Positions 24,131-32,885 of a DNA stretch of 64,000 nucleotides are shown in pieces. A program made the position numbers and the translations under genes. The DNA comes from CAJQQK01 sp049116495 (GTDB lineage Bacteria; Pseudomonadota; Alphaproteobacteria; Rhizobiales; Hyphomicrobiaceae): NCBI GenBank assembly GCA_049116495.1, contig JAGDYV010000030.1, forward strand, positions 30,821-94,820. The letters run 5' to 3'. The notes under the pieces are model-generated. The model was given only the letters and a program-made list of their open reading frames with translations. It searched no databases and was not told the origin of the DNA. Position 1 is the stretch's first letter. The number at the start of each line of letters is the position of its first letter.

Positions 24131-25198
24131 TCATTCGTCTTTCAGGAATTGCTCGATACGGCGATAGGCGACCGGCGCGAAGAACGCAATGGTCAACGAT
24201 CGGGAAACTTGGATCGTCGCAACAAAACCGACATCAAGTCCGAGCGCTAGCGCAATCAATCCGATTTCGGACATCCCTCCCGGCGAAAACGATAGCATTC
24301 CCGTGATCACGGGCAGATCAAATATCAGATGCAATGTGCCGGCAAACGCTGTCGCGATCGCTAATGTGATCACGACGTAGCCAAACGCCAACACGATCGC
24401 CTGGCCGACAATCGTAAGCGTCTCGCCAACGTACCGCGCGCCAATACTCGCACCGATGATGACCTGCGACAGGATGATGATCTCGACAGGCGGTTTGGCC
24501 GCCGTAATCCCCGATATGTGCAACGCTGCACTGGCCAGCATCGGCCCAATCATTTGTCCGCCCGGCATCCCGGTTCGCCGGCCAATCGCCCATCCGACGA
24601 CGCCAGCTGCCAGCAGCAGCATGAAATCCCTCATCGGCAGCTCAGTGATGGACACCGACGCATTGATCACGTTGATCACCGGCATGGTCGTCAGAAAACT
24701 GACCGCAAGGGGGGCCATGAGGACAACGAACGTGATGCGCAGCGCGTGCGCCAGTGCAACGCGGCGGATGTCGACGCCCGCCTCCTCGGCATAAATCGTC
24801 ATCATGTGCAGACCGCCCGGTACCGCACAAAAGAACGCCTCATCGCGGGGAAACCCGGCCAGCCTCCGATAGTAGATCGTACCAACGATCGTCGAAATCA
24901 GCACGAATACCGGCACGAACGCGGCTGCCGCACCGAGCGCACCAATTCGGTCAAGAAGATCAGGCGTAATCGCTGAGCCGAGCAAAACGCCCAGTGACGC
25001 CCGCATCGGCGTCACGACGTGGCGATGTGGCCGTGCAATCTGCACGCCGGCCAACGCCACAATCATCGTTGCCGCAATCGCCCCCAGCATGAATGCCAGC
25101 GGCAAATGAAAGTGATTGAAGACAAAGCCACCGACAAACGCGATCGCAACGCAAAGCGCCGCTGGCCAGAACGTTATGGGCGGTGAGACAGCGCGCAA
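24131..25198 (-). CDS. AbrB-family integral membrane protein (COG3180 type)
   Basis: A 355-residue membrane protein with two repeats of an AbrB-type duplicated domain: LGVLLGSAITPDLLDRIGAL in the first half and QVIIGASIGARYVGETLTIV in the second, each followed by helices with Gly-rich turns (PGGLHMMTIYAEEAGVDIR and SPGGMSEIGLIALALGLDVG). Some members have been called ammonia monooxygenase or AbrB regulator by misannotation; the structure is that of a putative transporter. Function unknown. Shares a strand and short spacing with the DHA2 exporter. Confidence 0.8.
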   Translation of the reverse strand: MRAVSPPITFWPAALCVAIAFVGGFVFNHFHLPLAFMLGAIAATMIVALAGVQIARPHRHVVTPMRASLGVLLGSAITPDLLDRIGALGAAAAFVPVFVLISTIVGTIYYRRLAGFPRDEAFFCAVPGGLHMMTIYAEEAGVDIRRVALAHALRITFVVLMAPLAVSFLTTMPVINVINASVSITELPMRDFMLLLAAGVVGWAIGRRTGMPGGQMIGPMLASAALHISGITAAKPPVEIIILSQVIIGASIGARYVGETLTIVGQAIVLAFGYVVITLAIATAFAGTLHLIFDLPVITGMLSFSPGGMSEIGLIALALGLDVGFVATIQVSRSLTIAFFAPVAYRRIEQFLKDE

Positions 25199-25366
25199 GT
25201 GCGGTCATCTTTCGATAGCGGATAATGTCTTACGCGTGCGCCCAGAATACCTTCTGCGCAATACCGCCAATAATCGCATCCCCCGATTATCGACCAATTT
25301 TCAATCACGAGCTGGATGCTGCAGTGCGAAATAAGCCACACCGGTTACCCCAAGGCACAACAGCGC

Positions 25367-26428
25367 ATGCCTGCCTTCAAGGTGGCAGGTGTACCGTCAG
25401 AGTTCTATGAATACGGGTATCCGTCTCCTCCAACACGGTGCTGGCCCATCGACGTACCGCCCTCAAACATCGTGAAACGGCTGCCGTTCGCCCGCGCACG
25501 CTCGGAATTCGCCGTCAAATGGCGTCGCCTGCCCGGCAATTTGCGCGGCGGCTTGTGGATCCTGCTCGGTTCACTTTTTTTTGCGGTCATGGTGGTTTTG
25601 ATTAAATTCACGGGCCAAACGCTGCACGTCACAGAGATCCTCTTCTTCCGACAATTAACGATGCTGCTCCTCGCGGCCCCCGTGATCATCCGTCATTTCC
25701 CCGGATCCCTGATCACGGCATTTCCCGGGCTTCAGACGCTCAGGGTTTCCATCGCATTCCTCGCGATGCTGCTCGGCTTCACGTCGATCATTCACCTCCC
25801 GCTTGCGGAAGCAACCACGCTGAATTTCGCCAAGACGTTTTTCGTCGGCATCCTCGCTATCATCTTTCTCAGCGAAGTCGTCGGCGTGCGCCGCTGGGCG
25901 GCGATGCTGATGGGATTCACGGGTGTGCTGATCATCGCCTGGCCGCAGCCCGGCGCCACACTCAACATTTATACCATCATGGCCGTTGGCAGCGCCGCAG
26001 CCGTTGCCGTTGTCATGACGCTGATGCGCACCATTGCCCAGGTCGACAAACCCGTGACGATCCTGTCCTATCAGGCGATCGGCGTCGGCATTCTCATGAT
26101 CCCGCCGACAATCTGGTTCTGGAAAACGCCGACCCTAACGGATCTGATGATGGTCGCAGCGATCGGCGCCGTCTCATCAATCGGGCAATTGTGCAATATC
26201 CAGGCCTTCAAGGCCGGCGAAGCCAGCGCCATCGCACCGCTCGACTACGTGCGCCTGATCTACGCGTTGGTTCTAGGTTTCCTCATTTTTGACGAATGGC
26301 CTGAGCCACGTGTGTTCGCCGGCGCCGCCATTATCGTTGCCGCTGCCGTTTACACGTTGCATCGCGAACGCATTCGCGGACAACGCGAAGAGGCGGAGCG
26401 CAAGGCCAAGCTTACGGCCGGGCACTAA
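25367..26428 (+). CDS. EamA/DMT superfamily transporter
   Basis: A 353-residue protein from the chosen ATG, with ten helices in two EamA domains (first from WILLGSLFFAVMVVLIKF, second ending with IIVAAAVYTLHRERIRG). The motif NFAKTFFVGILAIIFLSEVVGVRRWAAM is typical of the drug/metabolite superfamily. A 65-residue hydrophilic segment before the first helix is unusual, so the real start may be further downstream (a GTG at 25472 is an option); none of the starts has a clear ribosome binding site. Substrate unknown. Single gene. Confidence 0.8.
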   Translation: MPAFKVAGVPSEFYEYGYPSPPTRCWPIDVPPSNIVKRLPFARARSEFAVKWRRLPGNLRGGLWILLGSLFFAVMVVLIKFTGQTLHVTEILFFRQLTMLLLAAPVIIRHFPGSLITAFPGLQTLRVSIAFLAMLLGFTSIIHLPLAEATTLNFAKTFFVGILAIIFLSEVVGVRRWAAMLMGFTGVLIIAWPQPGATLNIYTIMAVGSAAAVAVVMTLMRTIAQVDKPVTILSYQAIGVGILMIPPTIWFWKTPTLTDLMMVAAIGAVSSIGQLCNIQAFKAGEASAIAPLDYVRLIYALVLGFLIFDEWPEPRVFAGAAIIVAAAVYTLHRERIRGQREEAERKAKLTAGH

Positions 26429-26531
26429 CCCTCACGTTTTCGTATCAAGTCTGGCATCCATCGCACCACCTGATAGAATTGACCGGGCAGGGCCAATGTG
26501 ACAGGGCCAGTGATGAAACGGAGTACAGCCA

Positions 26532-27035
26532 ATGCCGGCGTTGCCAAAACAGGTACTGCTCGACAAATTTCTGGCCGACCTGCCGGACGACGCCGCCAAA
26601 ACCATCCGCGACGCTGCCGCCATCATGATGCGCAACGAGCAGGCCGCCCTGCGTCTGCGTGGTGTCGAGCTGGAACTGCGCCCGTTCTTCATCACTGCCT
26701 CGGTCTCATTCATCATCGCCATGGTCATTCTGATCTTCTATTCGAGCCCCGGCGGCTTTCTCGACCGGGTCTACGGCGCCTGGCCCTTGTTGCTTGCCGC
26801 ATTGAGTTTTCTGCCGGGGCTTCTGACGTATTATGCCGTCCGCATCCGCAAGCGCTCGCAGGCGGATATGGAGAACTTCGATCTCAACAAGGAGTTCTTC
26901 CTCCCGCACGGCGCAATATATTTTCCTTCTGATTCGGGTCCCGACGAACAAATGGTAACGCTGGTCGAAGTCCAGGAACCACCGATCGGGCGACGTTCGA
27001 AATGGGACAAAGTCAAACCCGGCGCGATCTGGTGA
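26532..27035 (+). CDS. Putative two-helix membrane protein, function unknown
   Basis: A 167-residue protein: a helical soluble segment with DLPDDAAKTIRDAAAIMMRN, two transmembrane helices (ITASVSFIIAMVILIFY and PLLLAALSFLPGLLTYYAV), then a basic stretch and a C-terminal soluble segment with KEFFLPHGAIYFP. No family recognised. GGAGTACAGCC lies before the ATG. Located alone between the EamA transporter and the CitE-like lyase gene, 103 and 87 bp away. Confidence 0.55.
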   Translation: MPALPKQVLLDKFLADLPDDAAKTIRDAAAIMMRNEQAALRLRGVELELRPFFITASVSFIIAMVILIFYSSPGGFLDRVYGAWPLLLAALSFLPGLLTYYAVRIRKRSQADMENFDLNKEFFLPHGAIYFPSDSGPDEQMVTLVEVQEPPIGRRSKWDKVKPGAIW

Positions 27036-27122
27036 TCCGTTGACACCAGCGGCAAAATAGTAAGCCAACGGCATCTTGGCACCACCCTGATGCTGTCGAC
27101 ATGAAAGGCCTCGCCCTCGCCC

Positions 27123-28001
27123 ATGCAGCCCAACCGCACATTTCTGTTCGCCCCCGGCAATCATCCCCGCAAGGTCGAGAAGGTCTTCGATGCCGGTGCC
27201 GATGCCGTCATCCTCGACCTCGAGGATGCCGTCGCGATCTCCGAGAAGCCTGCCACCCGCGCCGTCGTCGTCGAAGCACTGCAGAAACCGCGCAAGTGCC
27301 GCGGCTATGTCCGGGTCAACGCGCTCGATACCGAGTTCTGCTTTGAGGATATCGAGGCGGTCGTTGCCAACGGCGTTGACGGCATCATTCTGCCAAAAGT
27401 CGAGCGCGCCGCGGACCTCCAGATGGTTGACTGGATGATGACCGGACTCGAAAAGCGCCGCGGCCTGCCCGCCGGTGGCATTGATCTGCTGCCGATTATC
27501 GAAACCGGCAAAGGCATCGCCGACGTCCGCACCATCGCCGGTGCCGGCATCGCGCGCATGAAACGCCTCTCGTTCGGCGCCGGCGACTACACCCGCGACA
27601 TGGGCATGGAGTGGACGCTTGGCGAAACCGAACTCGCGCTCTACCAGGCCGAGGTCGTGCTTGCCAGCCGCATCAATGACCTTGAGCCGCCCGTTGACAC
27701 CGTGTTCATTCACATCCGCGAGGAAGAGGCCTTCGCGCAATCCTGCCAGCGCGTCAAGAACATGGGGTTCCAAGGCAAGCTATGCATTCACCCGGTGCAG
27801 ATTGCGGCTGCCAACGCCGCCTTCACGCCAACGCCTGAAGAGACCGCCTTCGCGCGCAAAGTCATCACCGAGTTCGCCAAGGCCGAAGCCGCCGGCTCCG
27901 CCTCGATCCAGATCGACGGCTACTTCGTCGACTACCCGATCGTCGTCAAGGCCGAGCGCATCGTCGCACTTGCCGATGCGGTCGAAAAGGCCGCGCGCTA
28001 A
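27123..28001 (+). CDS. HpcH/HpaI aldolase/citrate lyase (CitE-like) family protein
   Basis: A 292-residue CoA-ester lyase-like TIM barrel. Motifs: FAPGNHPRKVEKVFDAGADA, ILDLEDAV with the metal Asp/Glu, VRVNALDTEF, and the metal-binding IIETGKGIADVRTIA; the end reads GKLCIHPVQIAAANAAFTP as in CitE and malyl-CoA lyases. It would cleave a 3-hydroxyacyl-CoA such as malyl-, citramalyl- or beta-methylmalyl-CoA. It lies 22 bp upstream of the HpaB-family gene, indicating a shared pathway. Confidence 0.82.
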   Translation: MQPNRTFLFAPGNHPRKVEKVFDAGADAVILDLEDAVAISEKPATRAVVVEALQKPRKCRGYVRVNALDTEFCFEDIEAVVANGVDGIILPKVERAADLQMVDWMMTGLEKRRGLPAGGIDLLPIIETGKGIADVRTIAGAGIARMKRLSFGAGDYTRDMGMEWTLGETELALYQAEVVLASRINDLEPPVDTVFIHIREEEAFAQSCQRVKNMGFQGKLCIHPVQIAAANAAFTPTPEETAFARKVITEFAKAEAAGSASIQIDGYFVDYPIVVKAERIVALADAVEKAAR

Positions 28002-28023
28002 AATACCAACCCGGAGCCCGATC

Positions 28024-29625
28024 ATGCTCAAGACCGCCGAAGAATACCGCGAGTCGCTACGCCAACTAAAGCCGCGCGTTTTCGTCAACGGCGACCGCAT
28101 CGACAGCGTCGCCGACGAACCGCGCCTCGCCCCCGGCGTCAACGCGATGGGTGTCACCTACGACTTCGCCCATGACGAACGCTACAAGCACCTCATGACC
28201 GCCACCGAGCAATCCTCAGGCAAGACCGTCAACCGCATGCTGCATGTCGACCGCTCGGCGCAGGACCTCATCGAAAAGCTCGAAGCCGTCCGCCTGACCT
28301 GCCGCGAAGTTGGCTGCGCGCAGCGCTATCTCGCGCATGACTCGCTCTCGGCCACCTACCAAACGATGCACCGCATGGACGCCGAAACCGGCACCGAATA
28401 CCTGCCGCGCTTCCTCAACTACCTGCACCGCGTCCAGGACGAGGACCTCTCCATCGGCGTCGCCATGACCGACGGCAAGGGCGACCGTTCACTGCGCCCC
28501 TCTGAGCAGGCCAACAAGGACGTCTACGTCCACATCAAGGAGCGCCGCAAGGACGGCATCGTCATCCGCGGCGCCAAGGCGATCATCACCGGCGCGCCTT
28601 ATATGCACGAGTTGCTCGTCATGCCCTGCCGCAACATGACCGAGGCCGACGCCGACTTCGCCGTGTGCTGCGCCGTGCCGATCGACGCTGAAAACCTCAC
28701 CATCGTCTCCAGGCCCGCCGGCCGCCCCGGCGAGAACGCCGCCAAGTTCGCTGCCAAGTACGGCCAGTGCACCGCCGTCGCGATCTTCGACGATGTCTTC
28801 GTGCCATGGGACAACGTCTTCCTCGCCGGCGAGTGGCAGTATTCGCAGTTCCTCACCTCGACCTACGCCACCCACCACCGCCACAGCTGCATCGGTGCCC
28901 GCGCCGGCTTTGGCGACCTCCTGATCGGCGCCGGCGTCCTGATGATCGAGAGCAACGGCCTCGACGCCGACCGCCACCCGCACCTGCGCAACGACCTTGT
29001 CGAACTGATCAAGATCGTCGAGGGCTTTTATGCCTGCGGTGCCGCCGCCTCGATCTACGGCTTTTCCGATGCGTCCGGCGTGCACCAGCCCGACGGCGTC
29101 TTTGCCAACGTCGGCAAGCTCCTGATGGCCTCGCAGATCTACGACATGCACCGCCTCGCCCACGACGTTTCCGGCGGCCTCATCGTCGCCCTGCCCGGCC
29201 CCGACGAGGACCACAACCCGGAGACCAAGGGCGACCTGATGTCGATGCTCCAGACCCGCCCCGACGTGCCTCATGACAAGCGCATGGACGTCGCCCGGTT
29301 CATGCAGGACCTGACCACTTCCGACACCGCCGGCTGGATGTCGGTCATCTCGCTCCACGGCGGCGGCTCGCCGGAAGCCATGAAGCGCGAGATCTACCGC
29401 TACTACCCGCTCGAAGAACGCCGCCAGCTGGTCGAGCGATTATTGGACCGCGGCGTCCTCGCGGTCGACGACGCGGAATCGAAGAACCGCCAGCCCGGCC
29501 GCTGTTGCCCGGTGGGGTGCCAGGTCCCCGAGACGCCGCAGTTGGCAGGCCCGGCAACCCTCGCCCCGCCCGAAGCACCGTTGGCCGACGAGGCCATGAA
29601 ACAATTGCCGTCGGCGGCGGAGTAG
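28024..29625 (+). CDS. 4-hydroxyphenylacetate 3-hydroxylase (HpaB) family protein
   Basis: A 533-residue protein of the HpaB/4-hydroxybutyryl-CoA dehydratase superfamily (acyl-CoA-dehydrogenase fold with FAD). The centre has the FAD-contact DVYVHIKERRKDGIVIRGAK and ITGAPYMHELLVMP. The iron-sulfur ligands of 4-hydroxybutyryl-CoA dehydratase are only half kept: Cys98 (GCAQR) and His285 remain while the second and fourth positions are Tyr102 and Ala292 by my alignment, so it is more likely a flavin oxygenase than a radical dehydratase. No HpaC reductase is visible. The C-terminus adds a Pro-rich tail with Cys-Cys. ATG at 28024 follows GGAG. Confidence 0.75.
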   Translation: MLKTAEEYRESLRQLKPRVFVNGDRIDSVADEPRLAPGVNAMGVTYDFAHDERYKHLMTATEQSSGKTVNRMLHVDRSAQDLIEKLEAVRLTCREVGCAQRYLAHDSLSATYQTMHRMDAETGTEYLPRFLNYLHRVQDEDLSIGVAMTDGKGDRSLRPSEQANKDVYVHIKERRKDGIVIRGAKAIITGAPYMHELLVMPCRNMTEADADFAVCCAVPIDAENLTIVSRPAGRPGENAAKFAAKYGQCTAVAIFDDVFVPWDNVFLAGEWQYSQFLTSTYATHHRHSCIGARAGFGDLLIGAGVLMIESNGLDADRHPHLRNDLVELIKIVEGFYACGAAASIYGFSDASGVHQPDGVFANVGKLLMASQIYDMHRLAHDVSGGLIVALPGPDEDHNPETKGDLMSMLQTRPDVPHDKRMDVARFMQDLTTSDTAGWMSVISLHGGGSPEAMKREIYRYYPLEERRQLVERLLDRGVLAVDDAESKNRQPGRCCPVGCQVPETPQLAGPATLAPPEAPLADEAMKQLPSAAE

Positions 29626-29675
29626 GCGGCGGACACGTCGGCTGACGGCGGAGTAGCGCCCACGACCGCTGTCGT

Positions 29676-29800
29676 GCCCGCGCAGGCGGGCAACATTCGG
29701 CACACGCTCGCGGATGTCATTCTCGGGCTTGATGACACAAGGCACACCCTCGCGGTTGTCATCCTCGGGCTTGTCCCGAGGACCCATTTCTCCGCGAGTC
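29676..29800. repeat. Direct repeat copy 1 (125 bp), ending in a 43-bp stretch identical to copy 2
   Basis: The stretch aligns without gaps to 29972-30096, exactly 296 bp away. The last 43 bases (29758-29800) are identical in both, and include the palindromic core CCTCGGGCTTGTCCCGAGG. The GTCATCCTCGGGCTTG... palindrome is of the kind scattered through many alphaproteobacterial genomes. Confidence 0.75.
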
Positions 29801-29878
29801 AGGATACTCGCCTGCAGCGCCGCAGCCGCGCCAGTTTGCACGACCACAGTACAACTTTTTGCATTGCGCCCGCTGCCC

Positions 29879-29912
29879 AATGGGTCCTCGGCCTAAAGCC
29901 GAGGATGACACC
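29879..29912. repeat. Inverted partial copy of the palindromic repeat
   Basis: Reading the minus strand here gives GGTGTCATCCTCGGC then GCCGAGGACCCATT, matching the repeat core flanks with a changed loop. It sits between the two direct copies and could pair with them in RNA. Confidence 0.6.
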
Positions 29913-29971
29913 TCTGAGTGGCGCAACGTTCACAGCACCTCGGACGCGCCCACCTCCGCCCCCGCCGCAGA

Positions 29972-30096
29972 GCCCGCGCAGACGGACAACATCCGGCACC
30001 CCCTCTCGGGTGTCATCCTCGGGCCTGTTGACACACAGCACATCCTCCCCGGTGTCATCCTCGGGCTTGTCCCGAGGACCCATTTCTCCGCGAGTC
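29972..30096. repeat. Direct repeat copy 2 (125 bp)
   Basis: Ungapped partner of copy 1; its last 43 bases (30054-30096) are identical to 29758-29800. The upstream two thirds differ at scattered positions, consistent with an older duplication in which only the palindromic end is conserved or homogenised. Confidence 0.75.
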
Positions 30097-30405
30097 GGGA
30101 TGTTGGCGGCAGCATCGTGTCGGAACAGCAACCAACCCAACCAGCTCACACGGAACCCGCCTCCGCCACGACAGCTTCCAGATCCCAGGATCGCAAGCGT
30201 CAATCGGCACACCCGCCATGCGTGCGACATTGTACTTCACGCCTTATTCATCAATTAATCAAGCTGCATTCAGCCTTCAGAGGCATAATCCCAAATCAAA
30301 CCATCGCACACCTCCAACCCGAACATCAAAAAACGAGTAAAACAAAACTATCTGATTATATCTTGCTCACACCAAATATTGAAGCACATATCGGTCAATG
30401 GAATC

Positions 30406-31374
30406 ATGCCAAACAACACAACAGTAACCATAAACGACATTATCGATGGGAAAATCAGCATCTCCGATCTAGTCAATCATGATAAGAAATCATTAAGTTG
30501 GATAACGAGACACGCTCGGAATTTGTTTCATCAAAAAAAATATGAAGACGCTCTTTTTTTAATAAACGGCATCCTGCAAGTAGACCCACTTAATTGCACG
30601 TCGACATACCTGAAGGGGCAGCACTATATGACTGTTGCAGTAGATAGCAAAAAGGCAAAAATAGAATTTGAAAAATTTCTCGAATTAATTCAATCGAACA
30701 AGGAAATTGATTTAACTTCAATCGAACCTGGCGCATCAAATTTATCAATCGCCCTCAGTAATTGTATGTACGCAGCAAAAGAATGTAACCACCACGACGA
30801 AGTCCACAATTTATTTAAAGACCTATATAATGAATTTGGCGGAAAAGGTGGGACATTAACGACGGATCAACGTGATTTAGAAAATATCAATAAATGCCTA
30901 AAACGCATGGACGAAATTTTGGCAAAACCGCAAGGAAACCCGGAATGGACGGACGTCTTAATGACCGACCTTCGCAAGTTATTGTCGGACCAAAAAGCAC
31001 CCAAGGAGGGTGCCTTATTATCGAGATGCGGATTCGAAGTTCTGCTACCCTCTGTTTTTTGCCACAAACCGCCTAAAGATTTACCCTCAGGCGTGAAATT
31101 AATATCGTCCGTGCCAATGGGAAATCAACCCTTAACGGCTAGATTGGACGTGCTCTTCGGCATAAACGATTGGAACGAACAGTTAGCTTTTCATTTCAAC
31201 AAAGATTATTCATTTAAAGATATTATTAAAATATTTTCAAACATTCAAGGAGCTCATGCTGACACGCAAGAGCGGATAACGAACAATCACTCCAAATTGA
31301 AATCCAACAATTTGACGCTCCTAAGAAATAAGGAAATATGTCGTGATGTTTTTATAAAATTTCCGCATTCCTAA
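30406..31374 (+). CDS. Unrecognised TPR-like protein in an AT-rich island
   Basis: A 322-residue soluble protein with base use very unlike its surroundings (A/T-rich codons such as AAA, AAT, TTA). Residues about 40-105 look like two tetratricopeptide units: ARNLFHQKKYEDALFLING with DPLNCTSTYLKG, then KKAKIEFEKFLELI. The rest (EWTDVLMTDLRKLLSDQ, FGINDWNEQLAFHFNKD) matches no family I know. No signal peptide or transmembrane helix. I chose the ATG at 30406; the frame opens earlier at a TTG (30379). Its stop overlaps the ATG of a 48-residue ORF. It is most likely horizontally acquired; a phage-, island- or defence-related role is conceivable but unproven. Confidence 0.6.
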   Translation: MPNNTTVTINDIIDGKISISDLVNHDKKSLSWITRHARNLFHQKKYEDALFLINGILQVDPLNCTSTYLKGQHYMTVAVDSKKAKIEFEKFLELIQSNKEIDLTSIEPGASNLSIALSNCMYAAKECNHHDEVHNLFKDLYNEFGGKGGTLTTDQRDLENINKCLKRMDEILAKPQGNPEWTDVLMTDLRKLLSDQKAPKEGALLSRCGFEVLLPSVFCHKPPKDLPSGVKLISSVPMGNQPLTARLDVLFGINDWNEQLAFHFNKDYSFKDIIKIFSNIQGAHADTQERITNNHSKLKSNNLTLLRNKEICRDVFIKFPHS

Positions 31375-31520
31375 TGACCTGGCTAGCGGAATACCCCAAC
31401 TTCGTCGATCGATTCAGAGCTCTGAGGAAATACAGAGGAAGATATAAATTCAACCATATATGCCCGGGATTTATTCCCGATTGGTGCAAAGAGACGGGCT
31501 CAGTCACGATTCGGCTATAG
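31374..31520 (+). CDS. Possible small ORF coupled to the AT-rich gene
   Basis: A 48-codon frame starting with MTWLAEYPNFVDRFRALRKY and ending VTIRL. Its ATG shares bases with the upstream stop codon (TAATG), an arrangement often used for translational coupling. It contains two Cys (ICPGF and DWCKE) and many Arg codons AGA/AGG, again unlike the neighbours. It could be the second member of an acquired two-gene unit, or chance. Confidence 0.35.
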   Translation: MTWLAEYPNFVDRFRALRKYRGRYKFNHICPGFIPDWCKETGSVTIRL

Positions 31521-31738
31521 CTAACTCCGCTGTATTATTTTAAATAGGATCGCAGCGCAGCATTTCACGCTCCATAAAACCATGCTGGGCAGCATTATAC
31601 GCCCATGACATTACTGCACAGTATTTCGATCAGAAAACGATCGGAATCTACCTTTTCACCACCCCTTTGAACCATCCCCGCCTCTCCCGCGACTAACCTC
31701 CTGCACATCCATCGCCCCCGTCGCAGGAGCCCGTCGCC

Positions 31739-32353
31739 ATGCTGCCCGATCTCTTCACACCGCGCCTTCACCTGCGCGAACTGCGCCCCTCGGACGCGCC
31801 GCTTCTCGCCGCCCTGCAAAGCCATCCGGCGCACTGGCATAATCAGGCGGTCGAGCCCGTCGAAATGGCCGACACCGCGCATCGCATGCGCATGTACCTC
31901 AAACACCGCGGCCCGCACGACCGCCGCCGCCTGTTCGTGTATGCCGCCTTTGACAACCATACCGGCGACCTCATCGGCCAGGTCAGCCTGCAGCGCACGG
32001 CGCCGCGGGTGGCAAGTTTCGGCATCGGCCTCGGCCAGCCCTATTGGGGCGCCGGCTACGGCACCGAACTGGCCGCGCGCGTCATCGCGTTTGGTTTCGA
32101 GTTCGCCCGCCTGCATCGCATCGAGGCCGATGTCGCGGTTGACCATCTCGCCTGCCGCCGCGTCCTCGAAAAAGCCGGCATGCGTTGCGAAGGCGTCGCG
32201 CGCGAGTGCATCTTCGCGCAAGGCAAATGGTGGACCGAGGCGAAGTACGCGCTGCTTGAACACGATGCCCGGTTGCACCACTCGGCGCCGGACGATGCAG
32301 CGGCCCGGTTAACCCCACCGCCGCCTTATCCCTGCGCCCCAAACCCGCCGTAA
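31739..32353 (+). CDS. GNAT family N-acetyltransferase (RimJ/RimL type)
   Basis: A 204-residue acetyltransferase of the ribosomal-protein-acetylase-like branch. It opens with TPRLHLRELRPSDAPLLAAL, has the acetyl-CoA loop GLGQPYWGAGYGTELAARVI (Q-x-x-x-G-x-G), and VDHLACRRVLEKAGMRCEG, the RimJ/RimL asparagine-position helix with His in place of Asn. The substrate may be a protein N-terminus or small amine. The last 30 residues are Pro-rich and low complexity. Single gene following the AT-rich island. Confidence 0.82.
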   Translation: MLPDLFTPRLHLRELRPSDAPLLAALQSHPAHWHNQAVEPVEMADTAHRMRMYLKHRGPHDRRRLFVYAAFDNHTGDLIGQVSLQRTAPRVASFGIGLGQPYWGAGYGTELAARVIAFGFEFARLHRIEADVAVDHLACRRVLEKAGMRCEGVARECIFAQGKWWTEAKYALLEHDARLHHSAPDDAAARLTPPPPYPCAPNPP

Positions 32354-32885
32354 AATATTTACATCCCGTCCACGAAGGGGCCGCTGACCGGTGGCGACCA
32401 TCAGAGGGGGCGGGCTGCAGGTCGGGCGCAGGGCGAACGCAGCCGTGCGTTAAAACCGACGTCCCCCGCTCGCGCCGTGGGTGAAAGTCCCCGGTGGCCG
32501 CATCTTAAAGCTGGGCGGTTTCGCGAAAAANNNNNNNNNNNNNNNNNNNNNNNNNNNNNNNNNNNNNNNNNNNNACGGGGCGGCAGCCAGCCGCTAAAAA
32601 ATAAACTAGGATGCGGTTGCGTTGTCGCCCCGTACCCCTTTGCCTTTCGAAGCCTTCGGCGGCCCTCCGCGCGAAGCGCAACCGCACGTCCACTTGCCAC
32701 GCGAAGAACGAAACCGGCTCGCTCGTGCTGTGACCTCAGGCGTGCCCCCCAAGTCAATGCTGCCGCAACGGACCGATCTCACATCATCCATCGCGCGCAA
32801 CTTCTGGACGTATTGCCGCCAGATCAGTACATACGATGTCGTCTCATGGATCTGCCCTTGAGCAGCGTACTTTGAGGTGAGTGCA
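32354..32885. other. Intergenic region containing an assembly gap
   Basis: The region is GC-rich and has no convincing gene; ORFs crossing the N run are artefacts. Bases around 32477-32492 (GTGGGTGAAAGTCCCC) look like a fragment of structured RNA but this is not enough to name one. The left part of the gap ends in an A run. Confidence 0.6.
32531..32574. other. Assembly gap (44 N)
   Basis: A run of 44 undetermined bases. Its true length may differ; sequence left and right cannot be assumed contiguous. It lies in intergenic sequence, so no gene is interrupted in the visible part. Confidence 0.99.

Larger units (their letters stand above)
29626..30405. other. 780-bp noncoding region rich in palindromic repeats, turning AT-rich at its right end
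   Basis: No credible gene is present. It contains two long copies of a direct repeat, an inverted partial copy and several shorter GTCATCCTCGGG-type palindromes, followed from about 30240 by a sharp drop in GC that leads into the AT-rich island. Confidence 0.7.

Noticed and set aside
26706..27773. 355-codon minus-strand frame opposite the CitE-like gene
   Set aside because: It is a shadow of the conserved lyase on the plus strand.
27619..28023. Extension of the HpaB-family frame upstream of 28024
   Set aside because: The stretch is the plus-one frame of the lyase gene and is Ser/Arg-rich; the ATG at 28024 has a good ribosome binding site.
29676..30096. CRISPR array
   Set aside because: Only two long copies at 296 bp spacing plus an inverted copy; repeats are too long and there are no spacer units or cas genes.
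29674..30258. Long open frames across the repeat region on both strands
   Set aside because: They follow the palindromic repeats, have repetitive low-complexity translations with many Ser, Pro and Arg, and no family resemblance.
32477..32492. Group II intron or structured RNA fragment (GTGGGTGAAAGTCCCC)
   Set aside because: A short stretch only; no domain V hairpin, no maturase and the assembly gap lies next to it.
32401..32875. Open frames on both strands passing through the N run
   Set aside because: The frames exist only because N bases do not stop translation; flanks have no family sequence.
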